Shown here: piece by piece, positions 29,959 to 39,040 of the stretch
How positions within the stretch are numbered: the stretch's first letter is position 1
How the letters are laid out: the number at the start of each line of letters is the position of its first letter
Origin: Treponema sp. UBA4692
GTDB lineage: Bacteria > Spirochaetota > Spirochaetia > Treponematales > Treponemataceae
Reading direction: 5' to 3'
Assembly: GCA_002404895.1 (NCBI GenBank)
Contig: DHKO01000015.1
Coordinates: forward strand, 21,379 to 85,378
DNA: 64,000 nucleotides
Program-made: the position numbers and the translations under genes
Notes under the pieces: model-generated
Told to the model about the DNA's origin: nothing
Seen by the model: the letters and a program-made list of their open reading frames with translations, nothing else
Databases searched by the model: none

Positions 29959-31494
29959 TTATCTTTTGCTGCCTACGAAATTCTGCATAAGGCTCACAAT
30001 CAGATAGATTTTTTTGTAGACTTCAACGCCCAAATCCTTGATTGGATGCTCGGCGAAACGCTCAAGCTCTTTCCAGTTTATCAGCATTTCAGGATGCGGC
30101 TTTTGATAATCCTCAAGAAGCGACTTTGTGCTTTTTGCGAATGAAATCAGATTTTTTGTCGTGTTGATTATGAATTCGCGCGCAAGATTGTTGCAGTCGC
30201 GGAGCGTTGTCCTGATGATGTTCGCGGCTTCTTTGTCTCTTTCCGCACGTGGAAGCAAAGTCTTGATTTTTGTTCCGAATTCGCCTTTTTCCTCGGAAAG
30301 CTTTTCATCAAACGCAGTGATTTTTTCTGAATATTCAAGAAGCAGATTGTATGCGTCGCTCATTTCTGTTGAAAGCTGGACTGTAGACCATTTTCCTCGG
30401 ACAAGAACCAAATCGGCAAATTCGCGCACGTCTTTTTTGACATATTCAATCAAAAACGCTTTTAAGTAATTCAGCGGCCGAGCAAAAATGAATCCGTCAA
30501 AATTCCGTTTTGTAAGATGCTCGCTGCCTTCCTCTGTGTAATATTTTACACCGCGTACTGATGTTGTCGCAAAAATTTGCGTTACAAGGCTGTCGATTTT
30601 AGAGCTTTTCTGCTCGTTTTCCATTTTTTGAATTGCGGTTGTGGATTCTCTTTTTACTTTTGTGATGTAAGCGTCAACAACCTGCTCGTTTTTCACTTCT
30701 GACTGAACCATATAGCCTGGATCTTTTGTTGTGAGCTGGATTATCATTTCGATAACGCGCGCATTTCTGATTTGAACAAGCAGCTTTATGATTTTGTTCC
30801 ACAGCTGAGGCTTTATCGGCTCAACGCCGCGCGCCGCTTTTAGAATGTTAAGCATATTTCCCCAGTTTTTTTCAAGCGGCATCGACCAGATTATTGAGAG
30901 AAAATCTTTCAAGTCGTCAGAAATATATGACGCGTCAATAGCGTTGAATTTTGGAGTTCGGCTCGTGTCGTTTTCGCGCAAGGTCGAGTCGAATTTTCTG
31001 AGGATAAAATAATAGTCGAAAGTGCAGAAAGACTTGAACGACATCAGCATTGTGTAAGCCGCGTCGATTTCCTGAATTTTCTGCTGATCGAATTCGCTTT
31101 CAAAAGATTCAAGGTCAGCCTTTACTTTTTGCTTTAGCTGGCTGAATTCAACTGTGCGCGCTTTTGTCTGAATCGCTTCTTCCGACAAATCCTCAATAAG
31201 TTTTTTCTGATTTTCCGAGAGCGAGACATCGACAACTAAATCTTTGTAGTAATTCGGATTCGGCATATTGTTGAACATAACCTGCGAAGCCGAAACCGCC
31301 TTGTAAATATCGAAGAAAAATTTTCCGAAAGCAGGCAGAGCCTGATCAGACCCTGCCTTGTAAAATTTAAAATGCTGTTTTGAGAGTGATTTTGCAATCG
31401 CCTTTAACTGTTTCTTTTTTTCAGCTTCAGGATCATTTCCGCCAAGAATTGAAGATAGAATGCGTGAAAAAAAAGACTCTGATTTTTTTGCCAT
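29959..31494 (-). CDS. Spirochaete-type conserved protein (DUF5312-like)
   Basis: A 511-residue soluble, mostly alpha-helical protein with no signal peptide or membrane segment. It begins MAKKSESFFSRILSSILGGN and has many Lys/Glu-rich helices, with FDYYFILRKFDSTLRENDT and a C-terminal HPEMLINWKELERFAEHPIK. I think it is the DUF5312 family, known almost only from spirochaetes, but I am not certain. It lies downstream of rnfB on the same strand, 50 bp apart. Function unknown. Confidence 0.65.
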   Translation of the reverse strand: MAKKSESFFSRILSSILGGNDPEAEKKKQLKAIAKSLSKQHFKFYKAGSDQALPAFGKFFFDIYKAVSASQVMFNNMPNPNYYKDLVVDVSLSENQKKLIEDLSEEAIQTKARTVEFSQLKQKVKADLESFESEFDQQKIQEIDAAYTMLMSFKSFCTFDYYFILRKFDSTLRENDTSRTPKFNAIDASYISDDLKDFLSIIWSMPLEKNWGNMLNILKAARGVEPIKPQLWNKIIKLLVQIRNARVIEMIIQLTTKDPGYMVQSEVKNEQVVDAYITKVKRESTTAIQKMENEQKSSKIDSLVTQIFATTSVRGVKYYTEEGSEHLTKRNFDGFIFARPLNYLKAFLIEYVKKDVREFADLVLVRGKWSTVQLSTEMSDAYNLLLEYSEKITAFDEKLSEEKGEFGTKIKTLLPRAERDKEAANIIRTTLRDCNNLAREFIINTTKNLISFAKSTKSLLEDYQKPHPEMLINWKELERFAEHPIKDLGVEVYKKIYLIVSLMQNFVGSKR

Positions 31495-31543
31495 AGTAAA
31501 AGCGATTATATAAAATTAAATGATAAATTTAAATCGCTTAATT

Positions 31544-31819
31544 TTATGAATTCATTATGGCAGCGACTTTTTCCGCGACCGGCTGTCTTCCGACGCGGCA
31601 GCCGTTTGCAGGAGCTTTTCCAGAAGCGACCGCAGCTGCAAATCCGTCGCAGCCAGGAAATCCGCATGCTCCGCAGTTTGCGCCAGGAAGCACCGCGCGG
31701 ATTTTTACGGTTTTCGGGTCAACTTTTATCTCGAAAATCTTCTGGAAAATTCCGAGCAGAATTCCTAAGACAAAAGAGATGACAAATGAAAAAACAATTG
31801 TTGTTATCAAAATTTTCAT
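31544..31819 (-). CDS. rnfB: RnfB, short form lacking ferredoxin domains
   Basis: A 91-residue version of the Rnf electron-transfer subunit B. It has the N-terminal membrane helix (ILITTIVFSFVISFVLGIL) and the first Fe-S motif: CGACGFPGC, with the fourth Cys in ANGCRVG. Full RnfB proteins are 190-330 residues and add two [4Fe-4S] ferredoxin clusters; here the gene stops after that first domain. Only 50 bp separate it from the next gene, so no ferredoxin domain is hidden in another frame. Last gene of the rnfDGEAB operon. Confidence 0.88.
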   Translation of the reverse strand: MKILITTIVFSFVISFVLGILLGIFQKIFEIKVDPKTVKIRAVLPGANCGACGFPGCDGFAAAVASGKAPANGCRVGRQPVAEKVAAIMNS

Positions 31820-31969
31820 AAAAATCTCCAAAATGTGTAATTGCGTTTTGAATCTGCCAAAAGTCCGTCTTGCCGAATTTGTTTCATCATCTTTTCATCG
31901 TCTGATAAAAATAAATTCATAGCTGCCGGGCTTGCCGGCAAAATTCCGTCAATTTTTCGTTTTTTATAA

Positions 31970-32560
31970 CTAATTTATCAGATTTCCGAATCCCATGAAC
32001 GCAAGGCTTAAAAGTCCTGCCGAAATAAACAGAATCGGAGTTCCTCGCATAAAAACTGGAGTCTGGAATGTCGTTTTCGCGAGCTTTTTTCGGACGCCGG
32101 ACATCACCATCATCGAAAGGACAAATCCGCAGGAAATTCCGAGCGCGTAAACGATTGACTGAATGTAGCCCAAATTTTCGCTGCAGGAATTCAATGAAGT
32201 TCCGAGAACCGCGCAGTTTGTTGTAATCAGCGCGAGATAAACGCCCATTGCGCTGTAAAGAGCAGGAGCGCACTTTTTCAGATAGAATTCAACGAGCTGG
32301 ACAAGGCAGGCAATAACGAGAATGAAAATCAGAGTCTGCAAGAATTCAAGTCCGTTCGGAACCATAACGTAGTTGTAAAGCGGCCAAGTTACAGCGACCG
32401 CAAGCACAATTACAAAAGATGTCGCGATTCCCATTCCCCACGCTTTCGAGCTGTCTTTTGTCATTCCGATAAAAGGACAAAGCGCGAGATACTGAGTCAA
32501 AATAACGTTGTCAACGAGCATCGATTTTAGAAAAATATTGATTAAGCTTAAATCTTTCAT
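31970..32560 (-). CDS. rnfA: RnfA, membrane subunit of the Rnf complex
   Basis: A 196-residue, six-span inner-membrane protein that is paired with RnfE. Family features: MLVDNVILTQYLALCPFIGM near the start (half of the intramembrane Fe-S site, including the Cys) and the second Cys in LITTNCAVLG. Its start overlaps rnfE by four bases. In the complex it helps pass electrons across the membrane linked to Na+ or H+ movement. Confidence 0.94.
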   Translation of the reverse strand: MKDLSLINIFLKSMLVDNVILTQYLALCPFIGMTKDSSKAWGMGIATSFVIVLAVAVTWPLYNYVMVPNGLEFLQTLIFILVIACLVQLVEFYLKKCAPALYSAMGVYLALITTNCAVLGTSLNSCSENLGYIQSIVYALGISCGFVLSMMVMSGVRKKLAKTTFQTPVFMRGTPILFISAGLLSLAFMGFGNLIN

Positions 32561-33210
32561 TTTGAACCGCCTTTTGCCGCGTTTTCCGCAGCAGCTTTTT
32601 TAGCAAGAGCTTCTTTTATCATCTTCTTTCTTTTAATTGCCGCAGTAACCGCGATTAAAAGCCCGAAAATTATGAATCCGCCCGGCGCGCGAGAGAAAAA
32701 CGCGATTGTGTATTCGTCTGGAATTATCTTGATTCCGAAGAACGAGCCAGCTCCCAAAAATTCGCGCAGAAGAGAAATCACCACGAGAACCCAAGTGTAG
32801 CCGAAAGCCATTCCGAACGCGTCCAATACTGAATTCAAAGGAGAATTCTTTGACGCGAAAGCTTCGACCCGTCCCATTATGATGCAGTTCACAACAATCA
32901 ATGGAAGAAAAACACCGAGCGATTTTGAAAGTTCCGGCAGAAAAGCCTGGAGCAAAAGCTGGATAATCGTTGTGAAAGCCGCGATTATGATGATGAAGAC
33001 AGGAAGGCGGATTGCATCCGGGATAAATTTTCTGAAAATCGAAATGATAAGCTCACTCATCACGAGAACGAACATCATTCCGAATCCCATTCCAAGACCG
33101 TTAAAGACCGAAGTCGTAACAGCGAGCGATGAGCAAAGGCCGATGTTCAAAACCAAAAGAGGATTTTCCTTCATCAGGCCGTTTGTAAAAAACGAAAGTT
33201 TGTTTTCCAT
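32557..33210 (-). CDS. rnfE: RnfE, membrane subunit of the Rnf complex
   Basis: A 217-residue, six-span membrane protein related to RnfA in opposite topology. Visible features: NPLLVLNIGLCSSLAVTTS with a Cys at the expected place, LPLIVVNCIIMGRVEAFASK, and a basic C-terminal tail (AIKRKKMIKEALAKKAAAEN). It overlaps rnfA by four bases and follows rnfG after 11 bases. AGGAGG is present upstream. Confidence 0.94.
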   Translation of the reverse strand: MENKLSFFTNGLMKENPLLVLNIGLCSSLAVTTSVFNGLGMGFGMMFVLVMSELIISIFRKFIPDAIRLPVFIIIIAAFTTIIQLLLQAFLPELSKSLGVFLPLIVVNCIIMGRVEAFASKNSPLNSVLDAFGMAFGYTWVLVVISLLREFLGAGSFFGIKIIPDEYTIAFFSRAPGGFIIFGLLIAVTAAIKRKKMIKEALAKKAAAENAAKGGSK

Positions 33211-33221
33211 TGTTTTCCTCC

Positions 33222-33797
33222 TTAGTTTGTGATTTTTTTAGCGTAGGAAGCCGCGTTCTGCAAGATTTTTCCGACTGAAGTCGATGTGATTGTAGCTCCC
33301 GAAACCGCATCGTAAGTCTCGTTCAGAATGAAGTCGTCGCTTGCTTTTTTGCCCGCAAACTGCCCGTAGAAAGTTTTTCCTGACTTTACTTTTTCGTTCG
33401 GGTCTGCGGCTCTTTGACCGAATCCCGGCGAGTCTGAAAGCTCAAGAAATTTCATTCCTGTTATCGTCTGGTCAGAATCATTTTTGAATCCGATTAAGAT
33501 TTTTGCGTGGTCGTAAGTTTTTCCTTCGGCGACAACTGCAAATCCGAGCGTGTTTTTTGAGCTGTCCAAAGCCTTGTAGCACGAGACGATTCCTTCTGCT
33601 TTTGAATTGTCTGATACCGGCTCGAATTCAGAAGCGTCTGCGAAAACTTCCGCAAGGCTTGTTTTTAGTTCCGCCATCTGCCGTTTTTCAATTACCGGCT
33701 TTGTCAGATTGTTTGTGAGCGCAAGGAGAATGCAGGCCGCCACAGCGTATGCCGACAGCGTGAATCCGAGCTTTATCATGTGTTTTATATCGTTCAT
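33222..33797 (-). CDS. rnfG: RnfG, FMN-carrying subunit of the Rnf complex
   Basis: A 191-residue periplasm-facing protein anchored by one helix (LGFTLSAYAVAACILLALTN). The flavinylation motif SGAT is intact in DAVSGATITSTSVG, where FMN is attached to Thr through phosphoester linkage in this family. The body contains GFKNDSDQTITGMKFLELSD and the ESPG-like SDSPGFGQRA. It overlaps the end of rnfD by four bases. Confidence 0.93.
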   Translation of the reverse strand: MNDIKHMIKLGFTLSAYAVAACILLALTNNLTKPVIEKRQMAELKTSLAEVFADASEFEPVSDNSKAEGIVSCYKALDSSKNTLGFAVVAEGKTYDHAKILIGFKNDSDQTITGMKFLELSDSPGFGQRAADPNEKVKSGKTFYGQFAGKKASDDFILNETYDAVSGATITSTSVGKILQNAASYAKKITN

Positions 33798-34669
33798 TTT
33801 GCTCCTCCCGCGTTTGCCGCTGGAACTTTCGCCTTTTTCTTTTGATTAAAATAAGGCGCGACCGCATTCATAATCAAAATTGCGAACATCGCTCCGTCCT
33901 GAGTTTTTCCCGGAATCATAATTATGAAAGTCAGAATCGCGGTGAAAGCTCCGTAAAGAATTTTCCCTAATGCAGAATCCGGAAGAATTGTCGGGTCTGT
34001 TATGATGAAAACCGCCATGAAGAGAACCGCTCCGCTTGCCATAAATCCTGCGGCTGACGGCAAAATTTCTTCTCCTGAAATCAGGCTGTAAAGAATGCAG
34101 GCCGCAAGCAGAACCGCCGCGTAGGAAGCCGCACTCGCCGCACTTTCAGGCGAAATCGCTTTCATAACAACGAGATACAGAAAAGCTGCCGCGATTAAAG
34201 CCATTGCCCAAACCGCCTGTTTTTCGTCTCCGCATGGAAAAAGCCACTTGCTTTCTGAAAACGCAGATTTAAAGCTTACAAAAAGGAACGCGCGTCCGAT
34301 TAAGGCAGGCGAGAAAACGTAGCTTCCATTTCCGCCGAAAAAAAGCTTCGCCGCCACAATTGCGACAAGCGCGCCGAGAATAACTTGCCAAAGCTGAATT
34401 TGCTCAGGCAAAAGAAGCGCAAGCTCCAGTCCGCAGATTACGGCTGTCAAGTCGTGAGCCAGAAGTTTCTGCTTCAAAAGCTTTTGTCCGAGAGTTTCAA
34501 AGATAAAGCACCATGCAACGCTTACTGCAAAAACAAGAATTGAATGGAGCGGCGACGATGATACCGCAGCTGAAAAGACGCAAAGCGGAATCAAAGCGAT
34601 TAAAATCGGAAGATTTTTAACCGTGAGATTTTCCGCGGCCGTATTTTTTGAATTGAGTGTTTCTGTCAA
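33794..34669 (-). CDS. rnfD: RnfD-like subunit without recognisable flavin-attachment loop
   Basis: A 291-residue polytopic membrane protein of the RnfD/NqrB family. The family segment GGNGSYVFSPALIGRAFLFVSF is clear, and the end (PGKTQDGAMFAILIMNAVAP) fits RnfD. In ordinary RnfD the GRAFL segment is followed within ~60 residues by an (S/T)GATPL loop that carries covalent FMN. Here that loop is replaced by the short KSAFSESKWLFPCGDEKQ and no SGAT/TGAT is present. The protein is shorter than typical RnfD. It is the first gene of the operon; no rnfC precedes it. Confidence 0.85.
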   Translation of the reverse strand: MTETLNSKNTAAENLTVKNLPILIALIPLCVFSAAVSSSPLHSILVFAVSVAWCFIFETLGQKLLKQKLLAHDLTAVICGLELALLLPEQIQLWQVILGALVAIVAAKLFFGGNGSYVFSPALIGRAFLFVSFKSAFSESKWLFPCGDEKQAVWAMALIAAAFLYLVVMKAISPESAASAASYAAVLLAACILYSLISGEEILPSAAGFMASGAVLFMAVFIITDPTILPDSALGKILYGAFTAILTFIIMIPGKTQDGAMFAILIMNAVAPYFNQKKKAKVPAANAGGAK

Positions 34670-34796
34670 AATTTCCCCCTATTTAAGTGTTTTCGGTTTA
34701 ATTTTATCCTCAGATGACAAATAATGCAATTTTTGATAATTTGGAAGAAAGTTTTCAGTTATAAAATTTGGGAATTAAAAAAATCGGGAGGATTTT

Positions 34797-35867
34797 ATGA
34801 AAAAAATCTTGAGCGCAGTTTTTGCTTCTCTTGCTGCTGCAGCCGCGCTTTTTGCCTACAATCCGCCGGCTGGCGGCCAAAATTCGCTTCGCCTTACAGA
34901 GCCTCAAATTCTTGCGGGGGCAAATTCTGCGGCTGGCGGCGGACTTTTCGGCGCGACTCCGGCTTCAATTTTGAATAATCCAGCGTTGACCGCATGGGAG
35001 CAGCGCATTGTTCTTGACGTTGCCGGAACTGTTCTTCACAGCGCAAACAGCGATGACGACAGCTCTGTTGGAAGCGCGTTTCAGGGCGGGCTTTTGCTTC
35101 CTTCAAGATGGGGCGTGTCGTCTTTTCTTTTTCAGGGCGTGTGGTCAGAATTTCTTGATATGCCTGTCGGCGACAGCGTGAATTTTTCTGCCGGATTTGC
35201 GAAAGACATTACGGATAAAGTTTCAGTCGGACTTTCGGCGAATTTCGGCTATCTTTTTGGAGATGCCGGAAATGACTGGACTGCCGGCGCATCTCTTGGC
35301 GCGTATTATGAATTCGGCGACTGGAAAATCTTGAAAGACATAAGATTTGGAGCGTCTCTTCTGAATCTTGGAAAAATGTATTCAAGCTCAAACACGTTCG
35401 GAATCGAAAGCGATTCTATTGAAAACAACGTGGACTCATGGCCTGCTCTTGCAACGCTGAGAACTGGAGCTGCCGCGACTCTGCTGAAAAACGAGCAGAT
35501 TAACTTGGGAGCATCTTTTGACTTGGCTTTTCCGTCTTTCCAGAATTTAGTTGTTGACGCAGGTCTTCAGATGCAGATTCACGACTTTATGAAAGTTTAT
35601 TCCGGCTGGGAATTTGACGTGCGCGAATTTGCGGAAGACTCAAAAAGCATAATTCCTTCAATCGGAGTGAGCTTTAAATTCCTCTTCAACTCAAAAGATA
35701 ATTCATTCTTGGCGAACAAGGGCTGGCAGCAGAGCGAGATGACTGTTTCCGGCGGCTGGAAACGGCTTTACGAAAACATCGACGCGTTCAGCGCGGGCGC
35801 AATCTTGAATCTTGGTCTTAAAGACACTGCCGCGCCTGAAATCGAGCTTTGGGGAGGAGAACAATAA
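34797..35867 (+). CDS. Outer-membrane beta-barrel protein (UPF0164-like)
   Basis: A 356-residue secreted protein with signal peptide MKKILSAVFASLAAAAALFA. The N-terminal region AGANSAAGGGLFGATPASIL followed by NNPAL is typical of FadL/UPF0164-like barrels in treponemes. The rest alternates polar and hydrophobic residues as in beta strands, for example NFSAGFAKDITDKVSVGLSA. GGGAGG lies upstream of the start. It ends two bases before the FlgD-like/OmpA gene, so the two are one operon. Possible role in lipid uptake or envelope structure. Confidence 0.75.
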   Translation: MKKILSAVFASLAAAAALFAYNPPAGGQNSLRLTEPQILAGANSAAGGGLFGATPASILNNPALTAWEQRIVLDVAGTVLHSANSDDDSSVGSAFQGGLLLPSRWGVSSFLFQGVWSEFLDMPVGDSVNFSAGFAKDITDKVSVGLSANFGYLFGDAGNDWTAGASLGAYYEFGDWKILKDIRFGASLLNLGKMYSSSNTFGIESDSIENNVDSWPALATLRTGAAATLLKNEQINLGASFDLAFPSFQNLVVDAGLQMQIHDFMKVYSGWEFDVREFAEDSKSIIPSIGVSFKFLFNSKDNSFLANKGWQQSEMTVSGGWKRLYENIDAFSAGAILNLGLKDTAAPEIELWGGEQ

Positions 35868-35869
35868 TT

Positions 35870-38800
35870 ATGAAAAAGTCTTTAATCGCGGCTGGAGCTG
35901 CAATCCTCTTTTCAAGCGTTGTTTTTGCGGAAAAAGGAACTGTTTATATTTCTCCGAACAACGACGGAGTTCAGGATATTCTTGAAATCCCTTTGAAAAT
36001 CAAAGAAAAAAGATATGTGAGCGAATGGTCTTTAGTGATTGAGAATGAAAAAGGCGAAGTTGTCAGAACGATTGGAAACAAAGACAAGCGTCCGACCAGA
36101 ATCACTTTCAAGACTTTCTGGAAATCTCTTTTCACGCCTAAGAGCGGAGTTACAGTTCCGTCATCTGTCGCATGGAACGGCGTTATGGACAACGGAGAAG
36201 TCGCTCCTGACGGAAATTATTTCTATTATGTTACAGCTTCTGACGACAACGGAAACAAGGCTTCAACGAAAAAACTTTCTGTTGTTGTTGACAACACTGC
36301 GCCTGAAATTGAAATTCAGCAGCCTTCAAGTGACGGAAAAATCTTCGGAGAAGGAGCGAAAACTCTTTTCACAGTCAGACAGAGCGGTTCTGCAGAGGAC
36401 TTGTGGACTGGAGAATTCTTGAATTCTGAAGGCAACGTTGTAATGACGAGAAAATGGGTTTCAAGCGAGCCTCTTAAATTTGACTGGGCTGGAACTGACG
36501 ACACTGGCGCGCCGTTGCCTGACGGAATCTACAGCTATAGAATTTCTGCGAAAGACTGCGCCGGAAACGTTTCTGCGCCTGCCGGAATTACAAATATCAT
36601 TTATTCGGCTGAAAAGCCTGCGACAAATGTCGCGGTTTCTGGAAGCCGGTATTTTTCTCCAAACGGAAACGGCGTGAACGATACCGTCACTTTCCTTGTG
36701 AATATTCCTCTTCCTGACATCCGCTCGGGAAACAAGCTCACAAACTGGGCTGTTAAAATTGCAGATTCAAAAGGAAAAATTGTCCGCACTTACGAGGGAG
36801 CTGACAATCCGCCTGAAACTGTGATTTGGGACGGAAGCGATGACGCGGGCGGAAAAGCGGCGGAAGGCGAATATCAGGCTGTTATTACGGCAAAATATCT
36901 GAACGGCTACGAGCCTGATGTTGTGCGCTCTCCAAACATCGTTCTTGACACAACAGCTCCTGCTGCAAAAATCAAGGCGAGCAGCCTGACTTTCTCTCCT
37001 GACGGCGACGGAAATCTTGATGTTTTGGAAATCACCCAGAATATCGCGGCGAATTCCGGCTCTCCAATCGAAAACTGGACTGGAAAAATCATCGATGGAA
37101 ATGGAAATTCTGTCCGTGAATTTGATTTCGGGGCAAATCCTCCGTCTTCTATTGAATGGGACGGATTGAATTCTTCTTCCGCGATTGCTGCCGACGGAAA
37201 ATACAACTATGTTCTTTCCGCAACAGATATGGCAGGAAACTCATCTGAAATCACTCTTGAAAGCGCGGTCGCTTTGGACACGACAAAAACCGAGCTTATG
37301 CTTGCGGCTTCTCCAAGAGCGTTTAATCCGGCGGCTTCATCAGGCGCGGCGACTTCTGTTGTTCTTACGCCAGTCGTAAAAAGCGGAAGCGCAATCTCAA
37401 ATTTCAGTCTTGAAGTGAAAGATTCTGCTGGAATCGTTGTATGGTCTCAGAGCGGAACTTCTCTTCCGTCATCATTTAAATGGAATGGAAAATCTTCAAG
37501 CGGAGACGTTTGCGCGGACGGAAATTATTTCGCATCTCTTTCGACAAAATCGGCAAACGGAGCTGAGGCGGCTGCAAAATCGCAGAATTTCGTGATTGAC
37601 ACTGTTGCGCCAAGCGTGAAGCTTTCGCCTGAATACGTTTTGTTCTCTCCGGACGGAGACGGCAGAAAAGACATAATTCCTGTGGCGGTTGAATCCTCAT
37701 CGGAAGACAAATGGGTTGCGACTGTAACAAACTCGCAAAATCAGACTGTCTGGTCAAAAGTCTACAGCGGGCAAATTCCAGCGAATTTTGAGTGGAACGG
37801 CACTGACAATTCAGGAAACAAAGTTGCTGACGGCGCTTACCGGCTTGCTTTCAGCGCGACAGACCCTGCCGGAAACTTTGGAACTGCCGAGATTGCAAAT
37901 ATAAAAGTTGACAAGCGCGAGGCAAAGGCTTATCTCACAGCCGAGCTGGACGCGTTCTCGCCAAATGGAGACAATTATCTTGAGTCGCAGACTTTCGCTT
38001 TGAGGGCGACTTTGCTTGAAGGCATTGATTCTTGGAGCTTTGACATTGTTTCTCCTGAAGGAAAATCTGTTCGCCAGTGGAGCAGCCAGCCGAAAGATGT
38101 CGAAAACAATGGAAAAGACGCGGTTCTTCCGTCTGAAATCGTCTGGGACGGGCTTGATTCTGAAAATAACGTTGCGGAAGGCGTTTTCACTGGAAACTTG
38201 AAAATTTCTTACAAAAAAGGAAATTTTGTCGATGTGAAATCTTCTGCGTTTATTTGCTCTATTACGCCGCCGGCTTTGACTGTAAAAACTGCGCCGCAGT
38301 ATTTTTCTCCTGACAACGACGGCGAAAACGACGAGCTTTATATCAGTTTGAAAGGAAGCGATATTGTTCCTCTTAAAAACTGGTCGTTTGTGATTAAAGA
38401 CCCTGAAAACGGAAAGCCTTTCTGGAAAATTTCAGGAAAATCTTCTATTACGGAGCAGGTTGTTTGGGACGGCCGCGGAAATAATGGCGAGCTTGTCCAG
38501 TCGGCGATGGATTATCCGTACACGTTCACGGTTACAGATTCTCTCGGGCTTACTTCCGAGGTCAATGATAAAATCAGCGTTGACGTTCTTGTAATCCGCG
38601 AGGGAGATGTGTTGAAGATGGCCGTTCCTGCAATTATCTTTAGACAGGACGAGGCTGACTTTGGAGTTCAAGTTGTTGACTCGAACGGAAAAGTGACAAA
38701 GAAAGGAATCACGGAAGCCCAGGCGAAAAACAACGAGCGCGTTTTGAGGCGAATCGCGCAGATTTTGAACAAATTCAAGAACTACACTGTAACAGTTGAA

Positions 38801-39040
38801 GGACACGCAAATTCTGTAACAGGACTTGAAGATGAAGAGACAACGAACAAGTACGGAAAAGCTCTCGAGCCTCTTTCTAAAGACCGCGCTGAATTTGTAA
38901 TCGGAAAACTTGAAAGTTACGGCGTTGCAGGCACTCGCCTTACAGGTGTTGGACGAGGCGGAAGAAAGCCTGTCGCAAAGCTCGGAGATAAGGACAACGC
39001 ATGGAAAAACCGTCGCGTTGAGTTTATTCTTCACAAATAA
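35870..39040 (+). CDS. Multi-repeat FlgD-like Ig protein with C-terminal OmpA domain
   Basis: A 1056-residue secreted protein (signal MKKSLIAAGAAILFSSVVFA) built from about seven FlgD/CHU_C-like repeats. Each starts with an FSPNGDGxND motif (ISPNNDGVQD, FSPNGNGVND, FSPDGDGNLD, FSPDGDGRKD, FSPNGDNYLE, FSPDNDGEND) and contains WDG followed by A(D)GxYxY. The last ~110 residues are an OmpA peptidoglycan-binding domain (TVTVEGHANS, GVGRGGRKPVA, RRVEFIL). It could tether an outer-membrane complex to peptidoglycan. GGAGGAG lies upstream of ATG 35870; it is co-transcribed with the barrel gene and abuts the next gene. Confidence 0.85.
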   Translation: MKKSLIAAGAAILFSSVVFAEKGTVYISPNNDGVQDILEIPLKIKEKRYVSEWSLVIENEKGEVVRTIGNKDKRPTRITFKTFWKSLFTPKSGVTVPSSVAWNGVMDNGEVAPDGNYFYYVTASDDNGNKASTKKLSVVVDNTAPEIEIQQPSSDGKIFGEGAKTLFTVRQSGSAEDLWTGEFLNSEGNVVMTRKWVSSEPLKFDWAGTDDTGAPLPDGIYSYRISAKDCAGNVSAPAGITNIIYSAEKPATNVAVSGSRYFSPNGNGVNDTVTFLVNIPLPDIRSGNKLTNWAVKIADSKGKIVRTYEGADNPPETVIWDGSDDAGGKAAEGEYQAVITAKYLNGYEPDVVRSPNIVLDTTAPAAKIKASSLTFSPDGDGNLDVLEITQNIAANSGSPIENWTGKIIDGNGNSVREFDFGANPPSSIEWDGLNSSSAIAADGKYNYVLSATDMAGNSSEITLESAVALDTTKTELMLAASPRAFNPAASSGAATSVVLTPVVKSGSAISNFSLEVKDSAGIVVWSQSGTSLPSSFKWNGKSSSGDVCADGNYFASLSTKSANGAEAAAKSQNFVIDTVAPSVKLSPEYVLFSPDGDGRKDIIPVAVESSSEDKWVATVTNSQNQTVWSKVYSGQIPANFEWNGTDNSGNKVADGAYRLAFSATDPAGNFGTAEIANIKVDKREAKAYLTAELDAFSPNGDNYLESQTFALRATLLEGIDSWSFDIVSPEGKSVRQWSSQPKDVENNGKDAVLPSEIVWDGLDSENNVAEGVFTGNLKISYKKGNFVDVKSSAFICSITPPALTVKTAPQYFSPDNDGENDELYISLKGSDIVPLKNWSFVIKDPENGKPFWKISGKSSITEQVVWDGRGNNGELVQSAMDYPYTFTVTDSLGLTSEVNDKISVDVLVIREGDVLKMAVPAIIFRQDEADFGVQVVDSNGKVTKKGITEAQAKNNERVLRRIAQILNKFKNYTVTVEGHANSVTGLEDEETTNKYGKALEPLSKDRAEFVIGKLESYGVAGTRLTGVGRGGRKPVAKLGDKDNAWKNRRVEFILHK

